Shown: piece by piece, positions 9,906 through 19,228 of the stretch
Layout: each line of letters starts with the position of its first letter
Numbering within the stretch: the first letter of the stretch is position 1
Assembly (NCBI GenBank): GCA_900074885.1
Contig: FJUW01000037.1
Coordinates: forward strand, 248,001-312,000
Length of the DNA: 64,000 nt
Direction of reading: 5' to 3'
Source of the DNA: Rhynchosporium graminicola
Lineage: Eukaryota > Ascomycota > Leotiomycetes > Helotiales > Ploettnerulaceae
Program-made: the position numbers and the translations under genes
The notes under the pieces: generated by a model
Told to the model about the DNA's origin: nothing
Seen by the model: only the letters and a program-made list of their open reading frames with translations
Databases searched by the model: none

Positions 9906-12767
9906 ATATAGAATCTTAGACTTCTATTAGCTTTCTTAATAAAAAGAATAAGTAAAGCGTATAATACTTAAGAAGGTTCAATAAAACCTTTAGCTAAGTT
10001 ATTAGTAATATACGCCTTAATAACTTCAAGTTCTTCAGCCGATATCTTATATAAGAGGGAGTATTTAAGGTTCTTCTCGGCCCCTTCCTTAAGCTTAATT
10101 CGGTAATCATATAAGCGATAAGGATAGAGGATATCGCTAGCTTCCTTAGAAAAGACATATACTTATTAGCTATACTCGTAAGAGATCTATAGTTCTGAAT
10201 CTAATTCGCTTAAGCTAATAGTAAATTACTAAGCAGTTTTATAACATTCCGTAAAGTCGATAGTTAAAGATACGATAGTAGTATTACGTTACTAAACTAC
10301 GATTCGGTTATTAAGAAGCTTATCTATCTTATAAAAAGTAATAAAGAAGATCTTATTATTAGAAGACTTCTAGCATTTATATAAGAGATAGAAAGCTAGG
10401 CCGCTAATCGTATAAATCTCTAGCGTAAGAAGCTCTAGAAGAGGTCTGAGCACACGAGGTGATCTTTATCGCTTCCGAAATATTATAATAGTAGTATTTA
10501 TACTTTAAGTAGCTTCTATTAAGTCGCGAGATAGTATTCCGAGTAACTATTAATCTATAGTATAAATTACACGGGCGTAGTCTTATATATAAGTCTTTAA
10601 TATAGAGACTTCTAATTAGAGTTAAAGTAAAGATTCACGCGAGATATAAGTAATAATATTACTAAATCGTACGCACTTTAGCTATATATTAGTAGCTTCT
10701 CTAGAGTATAAAAACTTCTCTTTACTACTCTATTCTTATTCTTTAGATAATAAACACTTAGGCTCGTCGTATCTATAATAAGTAGTATAAACGCTAGAGA
10801 AATAGTCCTAACTGATCGGCAGTAGTAATAAAGGGTTAATTACCTATAGAATACTCTCTAGAGGAGAGTTTTAGATATTTTTATAGCTATAAGTCTCCCT
10901 AGAAATACGCTTCCGAGCTAGCAATAGTCGTTTAATAATAGAAATAGAGTTAATAATAGCTCGAATATTAATAGGAGAGTTAACTACGCTTCGCTATTCC
11001 TCGTACGCTTCCTAGAACTAATTAAGGCGTTCGTTTCGTTCGTTAGCGTTATGTTAGTAGCGCTAGTAAGTATAGTATTTATATAAGTCCTTAATCTCGA
11101 TCGGAGAGCTATAAACGTTACTAGAAGGAGTATATAGTAGCTAAATGATCTATCGTTTAGAGGTATCTAAGAGTACTTAATATTCTGAAAGCTAGGTCCT
11201 TCCGAGTATAATACTATAGTTTCCGAGAGTAATAATAAGAAAGGGGGTAAATACCTAAACGCGACGATCTACTATTAAATTAAGTATCGTATAGTGACTA
11301 ATAGTACTACTATTAATACTATTAAAGCCTTTAATAGGAATTACGTTTAGTAGAGGGTAAATTAAAGGTTTTAAAAAGAAGGAAAGAGATTTAAGAAAAG
11401 AATAATTAATAAAATAGTATCTATTAGCTTTAGAATCGAGAAGTGCGAGTAGCTTATACGAGAGTCTATTCTTAGTAAAGGTAGCACGTGTAATAAACGA
11501 TTAATTACTAAGAAGCTTCGTAAGGTTAAGATATCGCATATCTTATATACTACCTAAGAAAGAGTCTTTCCTTAGGCGTAGTCTTTTACTAGTAGTTTAA
11601 TATACTCCTAGGCGTTATTATACGTCTCTTTATTATTATTATCTTCTAACTTGCTATTAACGTTATTATTAGCGTTAATTATATTAATTCGATATAGAGT
11701 ATTAGGTCGAGCTAATAATAAGCGTAAGTATAAGGTAAGCGTAAAGTAATAAGGAGTATTCGCTAGCGATTATGCATAAGGCGTATTATTTCGTGCAGAG
11801 TATAGTACTTATTTACTAGTCGCATTAGTATTCTCAGGCGTAAGAAGACTAATTTACAGATAAGAAGAGGAGTTAGTACTATAGCGCTAAGAGGAGGTAT
11901 TTATAAGGCGTTCCCGAGTCGCGCTAGCCTTAGCTAAAGACTCGGAATAGTAAGTCTTTTCAATGAATTAACCTTAGTCTTCAGCTTATATAGCTTTAAC
12001 GTATTCTTCTAGTGTCCTTAATGTTTAGTACTATTAGAAGAGCTATTTCCGTAGCTATACAGGTAGCTTCTCCTATAAGTCTATTTTCAGAGTTAATTAA
12101 TTATTTACTCTAGCTTTACGAGCTAGCGTACGAAACTCGTAGTAGAACGTCTAGAAAGTCTACTTATAATCTATCTTTAGCGCGGAATAGCTAGCTCTTA
12201 TAGTTTATTAGTCGTATAGATTAGATAAGAAGAAGATAAGTTAAGTAATTATATTAAGTGAATCGATTATACTGCTTTCTTTATTATATTCTAGTTCTAA
12301 GAATAAGAGTTCTAGGTAAGTTCTAGCTATCCTTTCCGTTTAGTTAAGTAACTAATCTTTATAGTGATCTTCGTCGATAAAGTAGCTAGAGTAGCGCCGA
12401 AGGGCGTTATATATCTATACTTCCTAGAGTTTTAGAGAGTAATCGATTCTATTAGAGAGCTTATTTAGAAGGTTCGGTATCTTCTCTATACGCGTAGCGT
12501 ATAATATTAATAATATTCCTCTAGTAGATTATTCTCGATAATAATTATTAAGCGTAAGAGTAGCGTTATCTTCTTTAATTAATAATAGTAGTATTATACG
12601 TAATTAAATATTATTAAATAATATAGACTTAGTAAAGCGCTAAGTAGTTAACTAGCGTAGTTCTAGGAACTTATCCCGTAACTAGTATAGTTCTGCAGAT
12701 AAGTTAGCGTTTAATTATCTCTCCTTCGCGAGCTTCCTTTCTGCCTCTTATAGCTAGTAAGCGTAGT

Positions 12768-12969
12768 TATAACGACACAAGACTCAAGGCGGTATATAAG
12801 TAAGAATAAATAAGTAGGGAGGCTAAGAGCGATCTTATATAGTCTGGTACGAAGGAAACAGAAAGATACAGAGCTCTGAAGGAGTCTGCACCTTCTATAT
12901 ATACAAGGAGGGTATGCCTAAGGCACCGATACTAGCCCGTATCTGCCACGTATACTATGCGCCGTTATA
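12768..12969 (-). repeat. LTR (202 bp), left, copy 2
   Basis: Begins TATAACGACACAAGAC, the least mutated terminus of the family, and ends GCCGTTATA, followed by a minus-strand polypurine tract (TTACCCCCTTCT). Confidence 0.88.
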
Positions 12970-13250
12970 TTACCCCCTTCTAAGATAAAGGCTCGCCCTC
13001 GAGCCTTAAAGAATCGAATAAAGGAAATAAAGTAAGTACAAAACGCAGTTAAATATCAAGATAACCTTTCAAATTTCTATTAAACCGAAACCGTAGATAC
13101 CGAGTTTTACTAAATAAGTAAGGCTAAGCGAGTAATTAAAACACTTAAAAGTTACGAAAGAAATAAAGGTCTAAATCGAATTCTAAAGAAGCTAAAAGAT
13201 TAAGGAGAGTTAGATATCTTCGTTACGTAGATATAGAAAGTATTAAATTA

Positions 13251-13610
13251 AAGGTTCTAGTAGAGGGAAGTCGATTCTACCGAGGGGAATAAATTATACC
13301 GGGGTATAAGAGTTACGAGTCGGATTCTAGTAATTTCCGCTAGAGTAATAAGCTACTTTATCTTAGCCTAAAAGTAAGGTTTTTCGCTATTAGAGCTACT
13401 TTCGGAAAGTTAAAGTTAAGTAAGGGGATAAAGGTTCTTTTCTAATAGAAGGAGATCGATTCTACTAAGAGAGATAAATTATACTAGGGTATAAGGGTTA
13501 CGAGTTAGATTCCGGTAATTTCCGCTAAGGTAATAAGCTACTTCGTCCTAGCCTAAAAGTAAGGTTTTTCGCTATTAGAGCTACTTTCGGAAGATTAAAG
13601 TCAAGTAAGG
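13251..13610. repeat. Tandem duplication (~180 bp x 2) inside copy 2
   Basis: Two consecutive units begin AAAGGTTCT. Both contain ATTTCCGCTA and TATTAGAGCTACTTTCGGAA. Copy 1 of the element has one such unit. Confidence 0.75.
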
Positions 13611-13978
13611 GGATAATAAATATTAGAGCTTATAGGGAAGTTTCCACTTAAAATTCGTCCGCTATTTTACTTCGTACGCACGAAAGAACGAGTTTCGAAG
13701 TATCCGAGAGTAATTTCGTAGTAATACTAATACTTCTAAGGCTAAATTATATTTAAATTCCTAGCTATCCGAGAGATCTCTAGAATCTTAGCTCTTTTAA
13801 AAACCTAACTATCGAATTCGTAATTAATAGTACTAATTATTTCCGTATAATTCCGAAAATCTAAGGTAAGTAGAGATAACTTAGCGAAGAGCTCCCTAGT
13901 AGTCGTACGTGCGAATCGAGTTTTCTAAGTAAGATATTATTTAATACTATCCCCGGTAGTCTTAATCTTTCTGTTTAA

Positions 13979-14180
13979 TATAATAATATAAGACTTAAAG
14001 CAGTATATAAGTAAGAATAAATAAGTAGGGAGGCTAAGAGCGATCTTATATAGTCTAGTACGAAGGAAACAGAAAGATATAGAGCTCTGAAGGAGTCTGC
14101 ACCTTCTATATATACAAGGAGGGTATGCCTAAGGCACCGATACTGGCCCGTATCTGCCACGTATACTATGCGCCGTCATA
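13979..14180 (-). repeat. LTR (202 bp), right, copy 2
   Basis: Begins TATAATAATATAAGAC and ends GCCGTCATA, followed by the TSD GTAGT. Confidence 0.88.
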
Positions 14181-14572
14181 GTAGTCTTCCTATAAGTTAC
14201 TTATAGTTACTATTAATATAGGAGTATTATTAGGGAGGTTTAGTAACTTAGTAAGTTCGTTAATTATAGTAGGAGTTAGGGAGCTCAACTCGGACGAGGC
14301 GTTATCGCGAGTACTCTCTACTATAGAGAGAGGTAAGTTATAGTAAGTATTACGAGTCGCTAAAGAATAGGAAGTAAAGGAAGTCGGAGAACTAGTAGTC
14401 GATTTATTAGACTTAAGTTACTTTAGTTTAGATACTATTCTTCAAGTTTATACTTAGTATAAGCCTTCTCCGTATAGCGTAGTCTCCTGCGTTTAGTAGC
14501 TCTAGGCATAGAGGTATAATATAAGTAGATATTTACTATCTTCTTAGATATAAGTAAAAGAGTTATAGATAA

Positions 14573-14807
14573 TATAACGCTTACTTTAGAAAGGTCTTAA
14601 AACTACCTGAGTAATAAGACCTTATATTACTATAAATATAAAGTAGTAAGAATCACTTAAGAATCTATAACTAAGGAGTAAAGAAGTAGAGAGAGAAGAG
14701 AAGTATATATATAAAAAGGGGCCCCTAAACTCTACTCGTATAATCTCGCTTAGCAGTAAGTGTTTCTACTAATAGGGAGAAACCTCCAAACCTGACTAGT
14801 CGTCATA
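14573..14807 (-). repeat. 5' LTR (235 bp) of the minus-strand gypsy element
   Basis: Partner of 6826-7060, with the TSD CTAAG immediately to its right. Confidence 0.9.
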
Positions 14808-15067
14808 CTAAGGGTTATAACGTAATATACCGATATAAGAGATCTCGAAGTCGATACTATTACCTCTTATTAGCCTGACGTAAGCAGTTTGAATATGTCA
14901 CGTGCGTCTTAGTGCTCAGAGGTACCCGCAGGTTATAATATAGCATATCAGGCTCTGCGCTTTACGCTAAGCCGACTGACTCTACGCTATATACGCTACG
15001 CGCTATATGCGTTATACGCCCCGTGCTCAGAGGTACTCTACTAGAAGACCGGTTACGCAGTATATTC

Positions 15068-15192
15068 TATAACGGGGTTAAGGTTAAGCTCTTACTAACT
15101 ACGCTATCTGGACCAAAAGATCAGAATATACTGCGCAAGCAGTATACGCTTAACACCGTACATATACAATCGACTACCACGTGACTATTACA
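15068..15192 (-). repeat. LTR (125 bp), right, of the 598-bp element
   Basis: TATAACGGGG...ACTATTACA, followed by CGAAC, which also precedes the left copy. Confidence 0.87.
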
Positions 15193-15197
15193 CGAAC

Positions 15198-15805
15198 TTA
15201 CTGCTACTACTAACTACTTATTTATTCAAAAGGTAAATACGATCTTAAAGAAGCTATAAGACGCTAGGGAATAGATATAGATAGTAATAGTAATAGCGTA
15301 ATAAGTTTAAGAAAAGGTTACTAACTACTATTACTAGTAAGCTCTAGAGTTTAAAGTCGGAGATAAGGTCTAGTTAAGTCTACGGAGTATTCGAACGAAT
15401 CGGCCTGTGAAGAAACTCGATATAAAGTAAGCTAAGTATATAGTACTCGAAGCAGTCGGGTCGTATAGCTACTACTTAGATATAACGCTAGGAATATATA
15501 ATATTTTTTATCTATAGTTATTACGCTTAGCTACTATTAACCTATTGCCGAGCTAAGTATAGGACGATTCATAACTATTATTACTGCTAATAGCGGACGA
15601 AGACGAGTTCGAAGTGGAAGAAATCCTAGCGGAGAGATCCTTTCGATAAGGAGGCTAATAAAAGAAGAAGTATCTAGTTAAATAGATAAGTTATATAAGA
15701 CTAATATAGACTCCGGAAGTAGCTCTTACTATTACTATAGCACTTAATAAGTAGGAAGAGAAGAATAGACTCGATAGCCCTAACCTCGAAACGGGAGGGA
15801 GGTAA
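15198..15805 (+). pseudogene. Integrase C-terminus and chromodomain of the chromovirus
   Basis: The plus-strand translation includes LEFKVGDKV then TAG then LSLRSIRTNRPVKKLD (15348-15414), the GPY/F-type integrase tail in which the TAG sits where Trp is usual. At about 15590-15740 a chromodomain-like block reads FEVEEILAERSFR, then KKKYLVK, then TPEVAL, interrupted by TAA/TAG. This is the chromodomain position typical of chromoviruses. A purine tract (ACGGGAGGGAGG) follows at 15790-15801, directly before the LTR. Confidence 0.85.
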
Positions 15806-16022
15806 TATGACGGGTTATACCCGTTAGTATACTTAACGCTTGAGGCGTCTACGCTAGTACCTGACGTATTATTATACGTGTTCTAATACTACTGCTACTA
15901 GCGGCCGCGGTATTACCTTTTCTTCGAAGGGAGACTCTTATTCCTCCCTTCCCTCCTTAGTTAATTCTCCTTGTAATATAGACGAGCTTTTGCACTGCAC
16001 ACTTTGCATTCGCCCCGTGACA
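15806..16022 (+). repeat. 3' LTR (217 bp) of the chromovirus
   Basis: Starts TATGACGGGTT after a purine tract and ends CGCCCCGTGACA, the same ends as the 197-bp LTRs. It is markedly GC-richer and less mutated than the LTRs inside the nest. It abuts the truncated monooxygenase gene. Confidence 0.85.
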
Positions 16023-16961
16023 CAGCGATCCCTACGTACATCCTGGAGAGAAACATCGAATGTGCTTACTGCTTGTGATGGCATCAACTCCACTGCTCGA
16101 CGACTGCTTTATCCTGATGAGGTACCACCAAACTTCTCGGGAAGACTGCTGTGGCGAGGTGTCTCGTTGCAGGAGCCGTTCCTTACGGGGCGCTCTATGG
16201 TGTGGGCTGGACATGCCGATCAGAAATTCATAGCTTATCCTGTTGGTCGGCAAGCAGAAAAGGATGGGAAGTCTCTGGTGAATTGGATAGCTGAGCTCAG
16301 AGTAAGGAGTAAAGATGACCCAGATGTGACGCCTCCAGTCGCAGATTGGGGAAAGATAGTCTCAAAAGATCGATTTGAAAGTCAGTTCCAGAGTTGTACG
16401 TTTGGCTTCCTGAGCATCCCGGAGCTCATTCAAGAGACTGAAGTGGTTGCTGAGTTCCCCATGTGCGATCAAACATCAGTGGATAGATGGAGTTTTGGGA
16501 GGTTGACTCTTCTGGGAGATGCGGCGCACCCTCTCTATCCCAGTAGGTCAAGATCCTCCGAGAGCTGGTCACGGAGACTTATGATTTACAGTCGGATCAA
16601 ACAGAGCCAGCCAAGCAATTTTAGATTCAGTAGCTTTATCCTCTGCTCTTCAGCTAAACCAGAGCACCCAGATGCTCTGACAAGCTATCAGAATGAAAGA
16701 CTACCACCCACGGCGAAGATTTGTTTTGCGAATCGCGCGAATGGACCGGATCATGTACTGAAACTGGCGCATGAGCGCGCCCCTGACGGGTTCGAAAATG
16801 TCGACGATATCATTGGAAGTTTAGAGTTGGGAGAAGTTGGAAAAGCTTATAAACTCTTAGCTGGATTCGATATGGAGAGCGTTAACCAAAATACAAGAGC
16901 GACAAAAGGATCTCGACTAAAGACCTCTGTGAATGGCATGGAAGTTGGCTGCAAGAAGTAA
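16023..16961 (+). pseudogene. FAD-dependent monooxygenase (salicylate-hydroxylase-like), truncated by LTR
   Basis: This is the C-terminal two-thirds of a group A flavin monooxygenase: ACDGINS, WAGHADQKFIAYP and the second FAD motif GDAAHPLYP. A 49-nt intron (16543-16591, GTAGGT...TACAG) restores GSNRASQAILD right after it. A net one-base frameshift then occurs near 16640-16665, because the rest of the domain (LTSYQNERLPPTAK, ANGPDHV) is in another frame. The N-terminal Rossmann GxGxxG part, about 130-150 residues, is absent because the chromovirus LTR ends at 16022; an apparent ATG at 15990 lies inside the LTR. Truncation plus frameshift point to a pseudogene. The original substrate cannot be told. 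Confidence 0.82.
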
Positions 16962-17235
16962 GTATCGTGTTGGAAGCTCCATGCTAGGAGCTTTATCAAG
17001 AAGAGGTGTTCATACTATCAACAAGGGTTGCAGAGAACGCTCTGTACATTTGACGGTAGATGAGGCCTGAATCAGATGCTTCCAGTTACGTTGTGCCAAA
17101 TCTTTCGAGACATGATCTTGAGTATCCTTCTCCTAGGGAGTACTCGCGGATGCGAGAATCGGGATACTGGAGGTTACTGGAAAGATCCAATTATGGCCAA
17201 TCAAGCGTAATATAATCACAGAAGTTGTAAATTCA

Positions 17236-18753
17236 TTAAATGTCTGATCCAGATCTGCTGTCCATAGGCGGAGGACGCTTCCTACCACTTCGTTCGTTCT
17301 TTTGTTTCTTTTTGAGCAATGCTTTATGTCGTCGACTGTTTAGATGCATCTGCCATTGATGATCTGCGAGAACAACCACATGGCATAATTCACACTCCTG
17401 GCGATAGGGATCTGCAACGTCCGCAACCTCCTCAGGATCTAATATCTTAGCAGCAGCGGCACATAAATCACGAGGTGCTACCCGTTCAGTGCCTTTCAGG
17501 AATGATTCCGCGATCTTGATTGCAGGATGTGCGACTGTCTCTGAGAACTTCGACACATCGCTACCATCCACGAGGTAAAGATTATTATCCGCGTTGACTT
17601 CTGAAAGTGCTGGGAGGAGTTTCGTGCGGATCCAACGAACTTGTTGTCTAGCATACTGGCGCGTTGCAATTTTTGTGTGCTCGACTGAAAGCTCGTAAGA
17701 ACTTTGCACCTCTTCATTTGAAGCTGTCGCCGAGTCCAGGGCTTTGAGATATGGCTCGAATTCCTTATATCCAATCGATACCCATATGCCTCGTCCCCGA
17801 TCGACTTCGATACCGAGTTTTGTTTGACTTTGTAGAAAAAGCTCCATGGATTTGACCTCGTCCAAAAGCCCAGCATTGACCATTTTGTCGATCCTTGCAT
17901 CGAGACGCTTCTTCAAGATCTCGTGCTCGGCGTAAACCCAGAATAGCAGAACTGATTCGATATCTACCATTGGTTCGGCCACAGATTCTTTCTCCGCATT
18001 GATCAATTTCTTGCAAGTCCTCCTTTCCTTTTGCTCTGCGTAAGTATCCGAGGCTTTCTTCCCAGTTGTGAGGAAGATCTCTAAGGACCTCCGAATTTTG
18101 CGCCTGTCTTTTGGATGCCATCGGTCTGCCATAATTGGATCAACTTCTCTGAGACGGGCCATCATGTTTTCCGTAGATTCTCTAAGAATTGGGTACCTTT
18201 CTTCCAATTCCTGATCAGTGAGTCCGCCATGTATCTGATTTTCAAGCTCACGAATGGGCGTGACCAGAGTTTCGTCGAATAGCAGCGTTTGTGTATAGTA
18301 ATGTGTTCCTCCAACGAGAATTGGTAGTCGTCCTCTTGATCGAATCTCCCTTATGATTTGTCCAGCTTTCTGCTTGAACTTACCTACACGCCATGGTTCC
18401 TCTTCAAGTCCAACGAAACCTAGCAGATGGTGTGGTATTCCCTGTTGCTCTTCGAGTGTAACCTTGTTTGTTATAATCGGTAGACCATCGTACATTTGCA
18501 TGGCATCGCCGTTGATAATCTCGCCGTCAAAGCGTCTGGCCAGATCAACTGCGAGCTGTGAGTGGTGAGCTGGAGCTGAGTCGGGAGATTGTGGGTAACG
18601 TACTTGAGATTTTCCTGTGCCGGTGGCTCCGAGCACTATGATCAAAGGGCTTTTTGGGGGCCGTTTAATCATGACTTTATGCACAATGAAACCGTAGGCT
18701 CTTCGCAGCATTTGTTGATGCTGAAGAGATGGTGTGGAATAAGTGATGATCAC
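17236..18753 (-). CDS. MOD5: tRNA dimethylallyltransferase (isopentenyltransferase), eukaryotic type
   Basis: Transfers a dimethylallyl group to A37 of tRNAs that read UNN codons, in cytosol, nucleus and/or mitochondria. The P-loop GATGTGKS is at residues 42-49, followed by the INGDAMQMYDGLPIITNK block and VGGTHYY. The C-terminus carries a C2H2 matrin-type zinc finger (CELC...HLNSRRH, about 454-476 of the unspliced frame), as in eukaryotic MOD5/TRIT1. A 48-nt intron (18556-18603, GTACGT...CACAG) lies just after the P-loop. It is a multiple of three and has no stop, so the frame stays open when unspliced. Splicing joins GKSQ to LAVDLARRF and gives 489 aa. A basic N-terminus (MLRRAYGFIVHK) could aid mitochondrial import. 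Confidence 0.93.
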   Translation of the reverse strand: MIITYSTPSLQHQQMLRRAYGFIVHKVMIKRPPKSPLIIVLGATGTGKSQVRYPQSPDSAPAHHSQLAVDLARRFDGEIINGDAMQMYDGLPIITNKVTLEEQQGIPHHLLGFVGLEEEPWRVGKFKQKAGQIIREIRSRGRLPILVGGTHYYTQTLLFDETLVTPIRELENQIHGGLTDQELEERYPILRESTENMMARLREVDPIMADRWHPKDRRKIRRSLEIFLTTGKKASDTYAEQKERRTCKKLINAEKESVAEPMVDIESVLLFWVYAEHEILKKRLDARIDKMVNAGLLDEVKSMELFLQSQTKLGIEVDRGRGIWVSIGYKEFEPYLKALDSATASNEEVQSSYELSVEHTKIATRQYARQQVRWIRTKLLPALSEVNADNNLYLVDGSDVSKFSETVAHPAIKIAESFLKGTERVAPRDLCAAAAKILDPEEVADVADPYRQECELCHVVVLADHQWQMHLNSRRHKALLKKKQKNERSGRKRPPPMDSRSGSDI

Positions 18754-19228
18754 AAGGCTGCGAATCTGACTAAAAATAATTAAGCCTTGTCACGTTGTTT
18801 GCCTACATCTGCGGTTGAAGTCTAATGTATAACATGAGCTCACGGCAAGTGATTAACAAATATCTTATATAATAGCATGAATTTGGGCTTCTACTCAACG
18901 TATTTTAGAGCGAACTTGAAGTTTTGTTACTCACAATTCCTTCCTACAAGATTCAACGGTCATTCAAGACCAAGCAAATTCGTCACGGCGAAGCAAACAA
19001 ACACCATTCTCAAAGTTTGTCACTTACTAAAGTAACGAAATATTCATATGATTTGAAAGTGTTGATCTTGGAACTCTTTGTAACACCTTCGCAACTTCCA
19101 ATCCTACATGAGGGACATTTCATAAAGTAATACTCTAAAGTCATATGATTATTTGACGAGATTCGCCTATCCCAAACGCCACGCTTGATGCTTGCAGTAA
19201 ACGATATACGAGGCTGTGTCGATCTCGT
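18754..19228. other. Intergenic: MOD5 promoter side and ORC2 3' side
   Basis: 475 bp, AT-rich, with no conserved coding signal. It contains the MOD5 5' region and the ORC2 3' UTR. Confidence 0.6.

Larger units (their letters stand above)
12768..14180 (-). mobile_element. Miniature LTR element, 202-bp LTRs, copy 2 (TSD GTAGT)
   Basis: LTRs lie at 12768-12969 and 13979-14180, each 202 bp. GTAGT is duplicated at 12763-12767 and 14181-14185. The internal region (12970-13978) is collinear with copy 1 at both ends but lacks roughly 300 bp found in copy 1 (about 4221-4520). It carries a tandem duplication of about 180 bp (13251-13430 and 13431-13610) that is single in copy 1 (about 4681-4865). It has no coding potential. 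It is nested inside the gypsy element at 6826-14807. Confidence 0.88.
6826..14807 (-). mobile_element. Ty3/gypsy LTR retrotransposon, minus strand (TSD CTAAG)
   Basis: LTRs of exactly 235 bp lie at 6826-7060 and 14573-14807. CTAAG is duplicated at 6821-6825 and 14808-14812. A strong pyrimidine run at 7061-7074 (CTACTCCCCCCTCC) is the minus-strand polypurine tract, so the 3' end is on the left. Reverse-transcriptase motifs lie on the minus strand near 9580-9905. By usual Ty3 order, integrase should fall at about 7.1-9 kb and gag/protease at about 10.2-12.7 kb; I could not read these clearly. Without the nested element at 12768-14185 it would be about 6.6 kb, a normal full-length size. It is heavily mutated and inactive. 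Confidence 0.9.
6608..15192 (-). mobile_element. 598-bp miniature LTR element, 125-bp LTRs, split by a gypsy insertion (TSD CGAAC)
   Basis: LTRs at 6608-6732 and 15068-15192 are each 125 bp and nearly identical. CGAAC flanks the whole at 6603-6607 and 15193-15197. Subtracting the inner gypsy element and its extra TSD copy (6826-14812) leaves only 598 bp, of which 348 bp is internal. A pyrimidine tract beside the left LTR (TCTCCCCTCTT) is a minus-strand polypurine tract. It has no coding capacity. It is extremely small for an LTR retrotransposon and resembles TRIM elements. Confidence 0.85.
2489..16022 (+). mobile_element. Ty3/gypsy chromovirus remnant, split by nested insertions
   Basis: The host element of the nest survives as three pieces: 2489-3071, 6156-6607 and 15198-15805 (plus one TSD copy at each junction), followed by its 3' LTR (15806-16022). 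Removing the insertions at 3072-6155 and 6608-15197 makes the pieces contiguous and collinear. They carry an integrase zinc-finger region, an integrase core, the integrase C-terminal region and a chromodomain, in the usual pol order. Everything upstream (gag, protease, RT, RNase H, 5' LTR) is missing. Numerous in-frame TAG/TAA codons mean it cannot be expressed. Confidence 0.85.

Noticed and set aside
15990..16040. Start codon at 15990 for the monooxygenase frame
   Set aside because: It lies in the chromovirus LTR; the first ~11 codons are not monooxygenase sequence.
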